Shown here: one piece after another, positions 7,467 through 14,556 of the stretch
Layout of the letters: every line of letters begins with the position of its first letter
Numbering within the stretch: position 1 is the first letter of the stretch
Source: Sphingomicrobium sediminis
GTDB taxonomy: Bacteria; Pseudomonadota; Alphaproteobacteria; Sphingomonadales; Sphingomonadaceae
Length of the DNA stretch: 64,000 bases
Assembly (NCBI RefSeq): GCF_023805295.1
Contig: NZ_JAMSHT010000001.1
Span: 2,181,001 to 2,245,000, forward strand
Direction of reading: 5' to 3'
Made by a program: the position numbers and the translations under genes
The notes under the pieces: generated by a model
Databases searched by the model: none
What the model saw: only the letters and a program-made list of their open reading frames with translations
Told to the model about the DNA's origin: nothing

Positions 7467-8480
7467 ATGCGTAGTGCACTGACCCTTGTCATCGCCATGG
7501 CGCTGGCGGCCCCTGCGGCAGCCGAAGCCTCGACGATGGAAATGAACCAGGACCGCGGCCAGAGGGTCGACAGGTCCGATCGCGTCGACCGCCCCAACAG
7601 GGCCAAGGCGCGCAGCGAACGCCGCGCCAGCCGCAGCGAAGCGAGAAGCGAACGCCGTGCCTCGAGGCCGGCGCGCAGCGAAGCCCGCACCGAGCGCCGC
7701 TCGGAGCGCCGCGCGGCCACCACCAACCGTTCCAACCGCGTCGAACGGGCCGAACGACGCGAACGTCGGACCGATCGTCAGCTCGACCGCGCCCAGCGCG
7801 TCGAACGCCGGACCGACCGCAACTTCACGCAGGGCAGTCGCCCCGAGCGCCGCGCCGATCGTCGTCTCGAGGATGCGCAGCGCCAGGAACGGCGCGCCGA
7901 TCGCAATCTCGACCGCGTGACGCGTCCCAACGATCGCCAGGCCCGCCTCGAGCGGCGAAATGCCGACGGCCAGAACCCGCGCGTGCGCGAGGATTGGAGT
8001 CGCTATGATGACGGCCAGCGCCGGATCCGTGACGGTCGCCGCGAACAGGTCGACGGCACCCGCCGCGATCGTACCCGTGACGGTAACCGCGACGGACGCC
8101 GGGCCGGTAATCGTGATGGCTATCGCGACGGCTATCGCGATGGCCGCCGTGAGGGCTATCGCGACCATCGCCGCTGGGAGCGCAATCACTGGCGTTCCGA
8201 CCGTCGCTATAATTGGCGTCATTATCGCGACCGCAACCGCTCGCTGTTCCGGCTGGCCTTCTACTCGGATCCGTTCGGGTGGAATTACCGGCGCTACAAT
8301 GTCGGCTGGTATATGCGGCCGGCTTATTACGGCCATCGTTTCTGGATCAACGATCCGTGGCAGTATCGCCTGCCGCCGGTCTACGGTCCCTATCGCTGGG
8401 TCCGCTATTATGACGATGCCCTGCTCGTCGACATCTATAGCGGTGAAGTGGTGGACGTGATCTACAACTTCTTCTGGTAG
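7467..8480 (+). CDS. Exported Arg-rich protein with RcnB-like C-terminus
   Basis: A 337-residue protein with a short signal peptide (about 1-22, ending AAAEA). Residues about 30-240 are low-complexity and extremely rich in Arg/Glu/Asp, built from loose repeats such as SERRASR, VERRTDR, QERRADR and later YRDGYRDGRREG. The last 90 residues are aromatic-rich (YSDPFGWNYRRYNVGWYM, YYDDALLVDIYSGEVVDVIY) and match the RcnB domain, whose founding member is a periplasmic factor in nickel/cobalt homeostasis. The start has a strong ribosome-binding site (AAAGGAGAC). A good intrinsic terminator follows. No metal transporter gene is nearby, so a metal-linked role is only a family guess. The Arg-rich part is far longer than the domain needs. 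Confidence 0.75.
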   Translation: MRSALTLVIAMALAAPAAAEASTMEMNQDRGQRVDRSDRVDRPNRAKARSERRASRSEARSERRASRPARSEARTERRSERRAATTNRSNRVERAERRERRTDRQLDRAQRVERRTDRNFTQGSRPERRADRRLEDAQRQERRADRNLDRVTRPNDRQARLERRNADGQNPRVREDWSRYDDGQRRIRDGRREQVDGTRRDRTRDGNRDGRRAGNRDGYRDGYRDGRREGYRDHRRWERNHWRSDRRYNWRHYRDRNRSLFRLAFYSDPFGWNYRRYNVGWYMRPAYYGHRFWINDPWQYRLPPVYGPYRWVRYYDDALLVDIYSGEVVDVIYNFFW

Positions 8481-8503
8481 GCGAGAGCATCGCCGGGCAA
8501 TGA

Positions 8504-8538
8504 GGGGCGCTGCAGCCGATGCAGCGCCCCTTTTGTTT
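8504..8538 (+). terminator. Intrinsic terminator after the RcnB-like gene
   Basis: A perfect 11-bp stem (GGGGCGCTGCA paired with TGCAGCGCCCC) encloses a 5-base loop GCCGA and is followed by TTTTGTTT. It starts 23 bases after the stop codon. This is the clearest rho-independent terminator in the window. Confidence 0.93.
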
Positions 8539-8618
8539 ACGAATTCGGGTCTATGATCTGGATCAGAACCTGCCATAAGTAATCGGTAGGGACGCGTTGC
8601 GTATTTGGGGGTAGAGTG

Positions 8619-9281
8619 ATGGGTAAATCCGACAATTTCTTCACGCGGGCCAAGCGGATCGTCGCTGGTGGGATCGACTCCGCGCTGACCAAGGCCGAAA
8701 AGGCGACGGGTCCCGCACTGCTCAAGCAAGCGGTGCGCGACCTGGAAGCAAGCCGCGAGCGCCTGCAGCGGGCGCGGCGCGATGCGCTATCCAATCATGA
8801 CAAGGCACTCGAACTGCGCAACCAGCGCCTGGCTGAAGCCAAGTCGCTCGGCGAGGATGCGGCCTATGCGCTGTCGAAGGACCATGACGATCTGGCGCGC
8901 GACGTGCTGGCACGGCAGATGGCCCGCGAAACCGAAGCCGGCGCACTTGCCGAGCAGGCCGCAGGTCTCAAAGCCCAGGCCGCCGAACTCGACAAGGCGA
9001 TTGCCGACCTCGACCCCGAGATCGAAAAAGTGCGCGCCGATGTTGCTGCTGCGATTGCGGCGGGCGGGGCGAGCGTGACCGGTGCGGTCAAGCGCGAACG
9101 CGAAGCCGGCGACATGGTCTCCAAGGTGCGTGCGCTGCTCGATCGCATGTCGGCCGATGATGGTGGGCATGCCGACGTGAGCGCGATGCGGCGCGAAGAA
9201 GAGCTCGAGGCGCGACTGGCCGAACTCAAGGCGAAGGGCGGCAAGGCGCCCAAGCCGAAGGGCAAAGCGAAGCGCAAATAG
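8619..9281 (+). CDS. PspA/IM30-family coiled-coil protein
   Basis: A 220-residue, almost entirely helical protein. The N-terminal part (IDSALTKAEKATGPALLKQAV) and the middle (LSKDHDDLARDVLARQM) follow the PspA/IM30 pattern: an amphipathic first helix, then long Ala/Glu/Arg-rich coiled coils. It ends in a Lys/Pro-rich tail (GKAPKPKGKAKRK) not typical of classic PspA. Family members bind stressed inner membranes as ESCRT-III-like scaffolds. No pspB, pspC or pspF is beside it. ATG 8619, placed behind GGGGGTAGAGTG, is preferred over the GTG one codon earlier. A 76-residue acidic protein gene follows after 49 bases. Assignment rests on general pattern rather than on a unique motif. Confidence 0.68.
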   Translation: MGKSDNFFTRAKRIVAGGIDSALTKAEKATGPALLKQAVRDLEASRERLQRARRDALSNHDKALELRNQRLAEAKSLGEDAAYALSKDHDDLARDVLARQMARETEAGALAEQAAGLKAQAAELDKAIADLDPEIEKVRADVAAAIAAGGASVTGAVKREREAGDMVSKVRALLDRMSADDGGHADVSAMRREEELEARLAELKAKGGKAPKPKGKAKRK

Positions 9282-9330
9282 GGAACCCTGCCACGGTCTC
9301 CTTCGCTGGTTAGAGTGAAGGAGATTCACC

Positions 9331-9561
9331 ATGGCAGATGTCAATAGTAATAAGAATCAAGCCTATACGGGCGGTCCGTCGATCCAGTCGACGGGCGAGG
9401 TCGCGCAGACCAACCAGCCTGACAGCCAGCGTCATGCCGGTGCCAATGCCACCGGTGCGAAGGGCTATGGCGGCGGTCGCGGCGCGCCCGACGTCAATCA
9501 GACGGGCGGCCCCCAGCCGACCGATCCGGTCCAGTCGTACAGCGCTGAAGAAGAAGAATAA
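9331..9561 (+). CDS. Small hydrophilic protein of unknown function
   Basis: A 76-residue protein rich in Gly, Asn, Gln, Ser and Thr, with no hydrophobic stretch and an acidic end (SAEEEE). It is predicted to be disordered and cytoplasmic. The start ATG follows a good ribosome-binding site (GAAGGAG, spacing about 7), which supports real expression. It lies between the PspA-like gene and a convergent Lrp-type regulator gene. I do not recognise the family. Its composition recalls small stress-induced hydrophilic proteins, but no specific motif supports that. Confidence 0.6.
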   Translation: MADVNSNKNQAYTGGPSIQSTGEVAQTNQPDSQRHAGANATGAKGYGGGRGAPDVNQTGGPQPTDPVQSYSAEEEE

Positions 9562-9570
9562 GCTTCAAGC

Positions 9571-10041
9571 CTAGTCGCGCCGGGGTTGCAGCCTCACGAA
9601 GGGGGCGACCTTTTCGGTGCGCATGATGAAATGCGTCTCGCGCCGCTCGATCAGCGGCTCGTCGAGATGACGTTCCACGAAACCGGTCAGTTCGTTCATG
9701 TTGGCGCAGTTGAGCATCATCATGAGGTCGAGCTGGCCGGTAATTTCGTAGAGTTGCTGGACCTCGTCGACCGCGCGTAGCGCGCGCAGCTTGCGGTCCC
9801 GTTCTCCGCGACTGCTGCCCTTGCTCCATTGCGCGATGACCAGCGCCTGCAGGCGATCGGTCGTCAGTTTGGCGGCAGGCAGCGCGATGGTCTGTGCAAT
9901 CCAACCGTGCTTGCGGAGCCGTCGCAGCCGCCGCGAAATGGCAGATGGGGACAGCGGCACATCCTCGCTCAACGAATCCGCCGTGCGGGCCGCATCACGC
10001 TGCATCAGGTCGAGCAGTTGGAGGTCGATTTCGTCGAGCAT
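9571..10041 (-). CDS. Lrp/AsnC-family transcriptional regulator
   Basis: A 156-residue regulator. The N-terminal winged helix-turn-helix (LDEIDLQLLDLMQRDAARTA ... LSPSAISRRLRRLRKHGWI) is followed by an effector-binding RAM domain. The RAM domain contains the family pattern LYEITGQLDLMMMLNCANMNELTGFVERHLDEP. Such proteins bind DNA as dimers to hexadecamers and respond to amino acids or related metabolites. It is divergent from the S41 protease gene, with 108 bases between the start codons. An inverted repeat (10053-10069) just upstream of its own start is a candidate autoregulatory site. The ligand cannot be deduced. Confidence 0.92.
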   Translation of the reverse strand: MLDEIDLQLLDLMQRDAARTADSLSEDVPLSPSAISRRLRRLRKHGWIAQTIALPAAKLTTDRLQALVIAQWSKGSSRGERDRKLRALRAVDEVQQLYEITGQLDLMMMLNCANMNELTGFVERHLDEPLIERRETHFIMRTEKVAPFVRLQPRRD

Positions 10042-10052
10042 TGCCGCCCTAC

Positions 10053-10069
10053 TTGCCAGAATTTGGCAA
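10053..10069. promoter_or_regulatory. Candidate Lrp-type operator (inverted repeat)
   Basis: TTGCCA at 10053-10058 and TGGCAA at 10064-10069 form a perfect 6-bp inverted repeat with a 5-base AT-rich centre. It lies 12 bases upstream of the lrp-like start codon, in the shared divergent promoter region. Lrp/AsnC members commonly bind short palindromes with AT-rich centres and repress themselves. Assignment to this regulator is inference from position. Confidence 0.5.
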
Positions 10070-10149
10070 CTGATGCACGAAAATTGCAGAAAGGGTGTTG
10101 GCCATCGGGACTAAGATGAGGGCAATCTCATCAAGTGAAGGTGCCAGTC

Positions 10150-11259
10150 ATGAACATTGCCCGCCCTCTTTCCCTGCTGCTTTGCGCCGGTGCGCTGGCC
10201 ATGGTCCCGACCCCGTTCGGAATGTCGGCTGCCGATGCCGCCGCGCTTGGGCAGTCGGATGACCCGGCACCCGTGACTGCCGATGAACGCGCAATCGTTG
10301 TGGAGCAGCTCGCTGGGCTGCTCGAGGAACGATATGTCTTCGCCGATGTCGGGCATCAATATGCGGCCGCGCTGCGCGGCAAGCTGGCGGCGGGCGCCTA
10401 TGACGACCTCACCGACGTGCACGAATTTTCGCGCCAATTGACCCGCGACATGCGCGAGGTCAGCCGCGACCGGCACTTGCGCGTCGGCTATCGCCCGCCG
10501 CGCGATGATGAGGGCGAGAGGCCGCGCATGGGCATGCCGGGGCCCGACTATAACGGGCTGACGCGCAGCGGCTGGCTCGCCGATGGCGTGGCCTATATGC
10601 GCTACGACGCTTTCCCTGGGAACGAGACCACGCTGGAGGCCACGCGCGCGGCGCTGGCAGACTATGCGGGCGCTGAATCCCTCATCATCGATGCCCGCGC
10701 GCATCGCGGCGGTTTCCTGAGCGAGATGGACATCCTGTTCGCCGAGCTGTTCGCCGACCCGCAGGACCTCGTGATCATGCAGATGCGCGAGGCCGTGGCT
10801 TCAGGCAGCGGGGCCCCCATGCTGGAAAGCGCGCGCAATGGCGATGTGCGCCTGCGGGAGACCGACGCCCCTGATGGCCTCGTCTACCTCACTCATTACA
10901 CCGCGCCTGCGACAGGCGGCGCATCGCTGGCCGACACCAAGGTTTATCTGCTGACGTCCAAGGGGACTTTCTCGGCTGGCGAGCATCTTTCTCTGGTGCT
11001 CAAGCGCACCGGGCGCGCGACGTTGGTCGGCGAAGCGACCGGTGGCGGCGCGCATTTCGGCGGCGGCGAATTGCTCGGCACGCGCTTCGGGACGTTCATC
11101 CCGCATGGCCGCACTTTCGACCCTGATACGGGAGAGAGCTGGGAAGGCACCGGGGTCGCGCCCGATATCGAGGTCGAGCGCGAGGATGCCTTGGCGGAGG
11201 TACTGCGGCTGGAAGGGGTCGAGGCGGACGCGGAAACCCTGCTCGCCGCGCTCGACTAG
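10150..11259 (+). CDS. Exported S41-family (IRBP-like) serine protease
   Basis: A 369-residue protein with a signal peptide (about 1-32). A helical N-terminal region (about 45-120) precedes the S41 tail-specific-protease fold, containing GWLADGVAYMRYDAFPGNE, SLIIDARAHRGGF and LLTSKGTFSAGEHLSLVLK. Ser275 in TFSAGE is the expected nucleophile. There is no PDZ domain, so it resembles the short IRBP-like branch rather than CtpA. The start ATG 10150 is favoured by the upstream GAAGGTG. A GTG five codons earlier would lie inside that site. The stop overlaps the stop of the convergent lysyl-tRNA synthetase gene. Its substrate is unknown and it acts in the periplasm. Confidence 0.87.
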   Translation: MNIARPLSLLLCAGALAMVPTPFGMSAADAAALGQSDDPAPVTADERAIVVEQLAGLLEERYVFADVGHQYAAALRGKLAAGAYDDLTDVHEFSRQLTRDMREVSRDRHLRVGYRPPRDDEGERPRMGMPGPDYNGLTRSGWLADGVAYMRYDAFPGNETTLEATRAALADYAGAESLIIDARAHRGGFLSEMDILFAELFADPQDLVIMQMREAVASGSGAPMLESARNGDVRLRETDAPDGLVYLTHYTAPATGGASLADTKVYLLTSKGTFSAGEHLSLVLKRTGRATLVGEATGGGAHFGGGELLGTRFGTFIPHGRTFDPDTGESWEGTGVAPDIEVEREDALAEVLRLEGVEADAETLLAALD

Positions 11260-12845
11260 GCGGCGAGCGCTTCGGCGATCAGCTTGCGGGTTTCCTCGAT
11301 GCCGTAAAGCGCGATGAAGCTACCCATGCGCGGGCCTTGGCTCGAGCCGAGCAGGGTCTCGTAAAGCGCCTGGAACCAGTGGCGCAGCGTCTCGAATTCG
11401 TAATTTTTGCCGACCTCGAAGACGATGTTCTGGATGTCTTCGCCCGTCGCATCCGCGGGGAGCGCTGCAAGCTTCTCGTCCAGCTCCTTAAGGGCATCGA
11501 CTTCCTGCCCGACCGGCGCACGGCGCGCGAGGCCGGGTACGACGAAGTCGCGGGCATAATTGACCGCAAGGCCGATCAGCTTGTCGAGTTCAGGATCGCT
11601 CTCGGGCGAGGATTCAGGCGCATAGCGCTGCACGAACTTCCAGGCGATGTCCTTGTCCTGGACGCCGGGCAGACTGACGAGGTTGAGGAGCAGGCCGTAG
11701 GTCAGCGGCAGCGTCTTGTCGGGCACGCGTCCGGAATGGACGTGATGCACCGGATTGCCGAGCTTCTTCTCGATCGGCTGGTTGTCATAATTGCCGCGAA
11801 ACTGCCAATATTCGTCGACCGCGCGCGGAACGAGGCCGAGGTGGAGATTCTTGGCCTTCTTGGGCTCGCGATAGATGTAGAATGAGAGGCTCTCTTCGCT
11901 GCCATAGGTCAGCCATTCCTCGATCGAGAGGCCGTTGCCCTTCGACTTGGAAATCTTCTCGCCATTGGCGTCGAGGAACATCTCGTAGATCATGCCCTCG
12001 GGCTTGCGGCCGCCCAGTACCTTGGCGATGCGGCCTGACTGGACGCCGCTATCGGTCAAATCCTTGCCGTACATTTCATAGTCGACGCCAAGGGCGACCC
12101 AGCGCATCGCCCAGTCGACCTTCCACTGGCACTTCGATTGGCCGCCCAGCGCCGACTGTTCGACGGTGCTGCCATCTTCGTCGGTGAAGCGGATCGTGCC
12201 GGCGTCGGCATCGACGATCTCGACCGGAACCTGGAGGACGCGACCGGTGGTCGGCGAGACAGGCAGGATGGGCGAATAGGTGGCGCGGCGCTCTTCGCGC
12301 AGCGTCGGCAGCATGATGTCGAGGATCGCCTGGTTCTGGCGCAGCACGGTGCGCAGCGCATCGTCGAACGCGCCGTTGTTATACTTGTCAGCAGCCGAAG
12401 CGAATTCGTAGTCGAAACCATATTGGTCGAGGAAGCGCTGCAGCAGCGCATTGTTGTGCGCGGCAAAGCTCTCGTCATCCGTGTCGAACGGATTGGGGAT
12501 GCGGCTCAGCGGCTTGCCGAGATTGTCGGCCAGCATCTCGCCATTGGGCACGTTGTCGGGCACCTTGCGCAGGCCGTCCATGTCGTCCGAGAAAGCGATG
12601 AGGCGGGTGCGGCCATCTTCGGGCGCGTAGCCCATCAATTCTTCGTAGGCGCGGCGGACCATCGTGGTGCGCAACACTTCGTTGAACGTGCCGATATGCG
12701 GCAGACCCGACGGGCCGTAGCCCGTTTCGAACACGACCGGCTCCGCTTTCCCCTCGGGGAAGCGTTTCGCAATGCGCTTGGCCTCTTCATAGGGCCAGGC
12801 CTTGGAGTTGCGGGCAGCGGCGGAAAGTTCGTCTCGGTTCAACAT
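11256..12845 (-). CDS. lysK: Lysine--tRNA ligase, class I
   Basis: A 529-residue class I lysyl-tRNA synthetase that charges tRNA-Lys in the cytoplasm. It carries the HIGH-type motif as PSGLPHIGTF (residues 45-53) and the KMSKS-type motif as KISKSKGNG (about 296-304), on a Rossmann fold. The family's opening pattern LNRDELSAAARNSKAWPYEEA fixes the start at 12845, although the frame stays open upstream to another ATG at 12881. Class I LysRS is archaeal in origin and is found in alphaproteobacteria in place of the usual class II enzyme. It follows the phosphoribosyltransferase gene by 51 bases and may be cotranscribed with add and that gene. I see no class II lysS in the window. Confidence 0.95.
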   Translation of the reverse strand: MLNRDELSAAARNSKAWPYEEAKRIAKRFPEGKAEPVVFETGYGPSGLPHIGTFNEVLRTTMVRRAYEELMGYAPEDGRTRLIAFSDDMDGLRKVPDNVPNGEMLADNLGKPLSRIPNPFDTDDESFAAHNNALLQRFLDQYGFDYEFASAADKYNNGAFDDALRTVLRQNQAILDIMLPTLREERRATYSPILPVSPTTGRVLQVPVEIVDADAGTIRFTDEDGSTVEQSALGGQSKCQWKVDWAMRWVALGVDYEMYGKDLTDSGVQSGRIAKVLGGRKPEGMIYEMFLDANGEKISKSKGNGLSIEEWLTYGSEESLSFYIYREPKKAKNLHLGLVPRAVDEYWQFRGNYDNQPIEKKLGNPVHHVHSGRVPDKTLPLTYGLLLNLVSLPGVQDKDIAWKFVQRYAPESSPESDPELDKLIGLAVNYARDFVVPGLARRAPVGQEVDALKELDEKLAALPADATGEDIQNIVFEVGKNYEFETLRHWFQALYETLLGSSQGPRMGSFIALYGIEETRKLIAEALAA

Positions 12846-12896
12846 GGCGTGGCGATTATCGCGCTTTGTGCGCCGCATCAACCGTAACGGAGTGCC

Positions 12897-13451
12897 TTAG
12901 TCCTTGAGGATCGTCTCGGCCTGCGGCTTGTGAGCGGCGATCTCTTCTTCAGACAGTCCGCAAATTTCATGCGGGAAGACGAGCCAATCGTCGCATTCGT
13001 GGACGTGATAATCGGGCTTGAGGTCGGTCTGGTTGCGGCTGGGCTTGTAATAGACCGTGGCGATGCGCGTCTCGCGCGGCATGTTGTGGCGGCAGCGGGC
13101 GCGGAGTTCCTCGAGGAAGGCCTGGATCGATTTGCCGGTGTCGAACACGTCATCGATGACGAGCAGGCGGTCTTCGGGATTGAGCGTGTCGATAAGGTAG
13201 CCGAGCGCAAAAACCCGCACTTCCTTGTCCTGCTTGTCGATGCCCGAATAGGAGGACGTGCGGATGGAGATGTGATCGCAATCCTGGCCGTGGAACGCGA
13301 GCAGTTCCTGGACCGCAATGCCGACCGGTGCCCCGCCGCGCCAGATTCCGACGAGATGGGTCGGCGCGAATTCGCTCTCGAGCACTTGCCGCGCCAGCTT
13401 GAAGCTGTCGGCGAGCAATTCGTCGGCGCTGATCCAGACCTTGTGGCTCAC
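12897..13451 (-). CDS. Purine-type phosphoribosyltransferase
   Basis: A 184-residue type I phosphoribosyltransferase. The PRPP-binding motif is LLVIDDVFDTGKS (about 96-108). An N-terminal loop (VGIWRGGAPVG) provides the pyrophosphate-binding backbone. Several aromatic residues near the C-terminus (DDWLVFPHEICG) would frame the base. This pattern matches hypoxanthine/xanthine-type enzymes, which convert a free purine base plus PRPP to the nucleotide. The 4-base overlap with the upstream adenosine deaminase stop supports a purine-salvage role: deaminase makes inosine, phosphorolysis yields hypoxanthine, and this enzyme could recycle it. The exact base is not fixed by what I can see. Confidence 0.85.
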   Translation of the reverse strand: MSHKVWISADELLADSFKLARQVLESEFAPTHLVGIWRGGAPVGIAVQELLAFHGQDCDHISIRTSSYSGIDKQDKEVRVFALGYLIDTLNPEDRLLVIDDVFDTGKSIQAFLEELRARCRHNMPRETRIATVYYKPSRNQTDLKPDYHVHECDDWLVFPHEICGLSEEEIAAHKPQAETILKD

Positions 13452-14467
13452 AGCGACGCGATCCTGTCGAGGTGGCGCTGGCGCACGTCGGCGTCGATCA
13501 GCGCGCCTTCAAAGCCGTTGCGGGCAAGGGTCAGGATTTCCTCGCGGTCGAGGTCGAGCGCGTCGGCGATGGCTTGGAAATTGTCGTTCACATAGCCGCC
13601 GAAATAAGCGGGATCGTCGCTGTTGATGGTGGCGCGCAAGCCCGCATCGAGCATCTTGCGTACCGGGCTGTCCTCGATCCGGTCGATGACGCACAGTTTG
13701 AGATTGGATAGCGGACAGACGGTGAGGGTGAGGCCCTCATCGGCGATACGCTGCGTCAGCGCGGCATCTTCGAGCGCGCGGTTGCCATGGTCGATACGGC
13801 GGACCTGCAGCAAGTCGAGCGCCTCGTGGACATATTCGGGCGGACCCTCCTCGCCGGCATGGGCGGTCGGGAAGAGCCCCATGGCACGCGCCTTGGCGAA
13901 GACTTTTTCAAACTTGCTCGGCGGGTGGCCGACTTCGCTTGAGTCCAGCCCGACCCCGTGAATGCGATTCAGCCATGGCTTGGCCTGTTCGAGCGTTTCG
14001 AAGGCCGCTTCCTCGTCGAGATGCCGGAGGAAACACATGATCAGGCGGTGGGTAATGCCGAGTTGCTCCTCGCCATCGTCGAGTGCGCGGGTGATGCCCT
14101 TGATGACCGTGTCGAAGGCAACGCCGCGCTCGGTATGGCCCTGCGGATCGAAGAAGATCTCGACATGGACCACGCCGTCCTGATGGACGCGCTTCAAGTA
14201 AGCCATGGTGAGGTCGTAGAAATCCTGCTCGTGGAGCAGCACGCTCATCCCCTGATAGTAGATGTCGAGAAAGTCCTGCAGGTTCGAGAAATCGTAGGCG
14301 GCGCGGACCGCCTCGACGCTGTCGAAGGGGATTTCCACCTGATTGCGCTGGGCAAGTTCGAACAGCAATTCGGGCTCCAGCGAGCCTTCGATATGGAGGT
14401 GCAGTTCGGCCTTGGGCAGGGCCTCGATGAGCGCGCGGCGATCGGCGGGCGTGAAGGTCTCGGTCAT
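13448..14467 (-). CDS. add: Adenosine deaminase
   Basis: A 339-residue metal-dependent amidohydrolase that deaminates adenosine to inosine (or adenine to hypoxanthine in the adenine deaminase subgroup). The zinc-binding HxH is in ELHLHIEGSL (His23, His25). The catalytic helix carries HAGEEGPPEY, with the expected catalytic glutamate. Later motifs are RIDHGNRALED, VCPLSNLKL and INSDDPAYFGG, whose aspartates bind metal and activate water. The first DD-type motif (SDDPAYFGGY) is also shared with Aah1-type adenine deaminases, so substrate choice between adenosine and adenine stays open. It is first in an add-phosphoribosyltransferase-lysK gene run and divergent from the helicase gene. Confidence 0.9.
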   Translation of the reverse strand: MTETFTPADRRALIEALPKAELHLHIEGSLEPELLFELAQRNQVEIPFDSVEAVRAAYDFSNLQDFLDIYYQGMSVLLHEQDFYDLTMAYLKRVHQDGVVHVEIFFDPQGHTERGVAFDTVIKGITRALDDGEEQLGITHRLIMCFLRHLDEEAAFETLEQAKPWLNRIHGVGLDSSEVGHPPSKFEKVFAKARAMGLFPTAHAGEEGPPEYVHEALDLLQVRRIDHGNRALEDAALTQRIADEGLTLTVCPLSNLKLCVIDRIEDSPVRKMLDAGLRATINSDDPAYFGGYVNDNFQAIADALDLDREEILTLARNGFEGALIDADVRQRHLDRIASL

Positions 14468-14556
14468 GGCGCGGCAAGCTGACGCAAGCCGGTCGCGCCG
14501 TCAATCTGCCCACAAGGACTGTTGCCCTTTCGTTCTCGTGACTTAGAAGATTTCAC

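Noticed and set aside
7398..8729. A 443-codon antisense frame across the Arg-rich gene, Ala/Val/Ile repeats
   Set aside because: Arg/Glu repeats on the plus strand read as hydrophobic repeats in reverse. The plus frame has a signal peptide, an RcnB-like end, a ribosome-binding site and a terminator.
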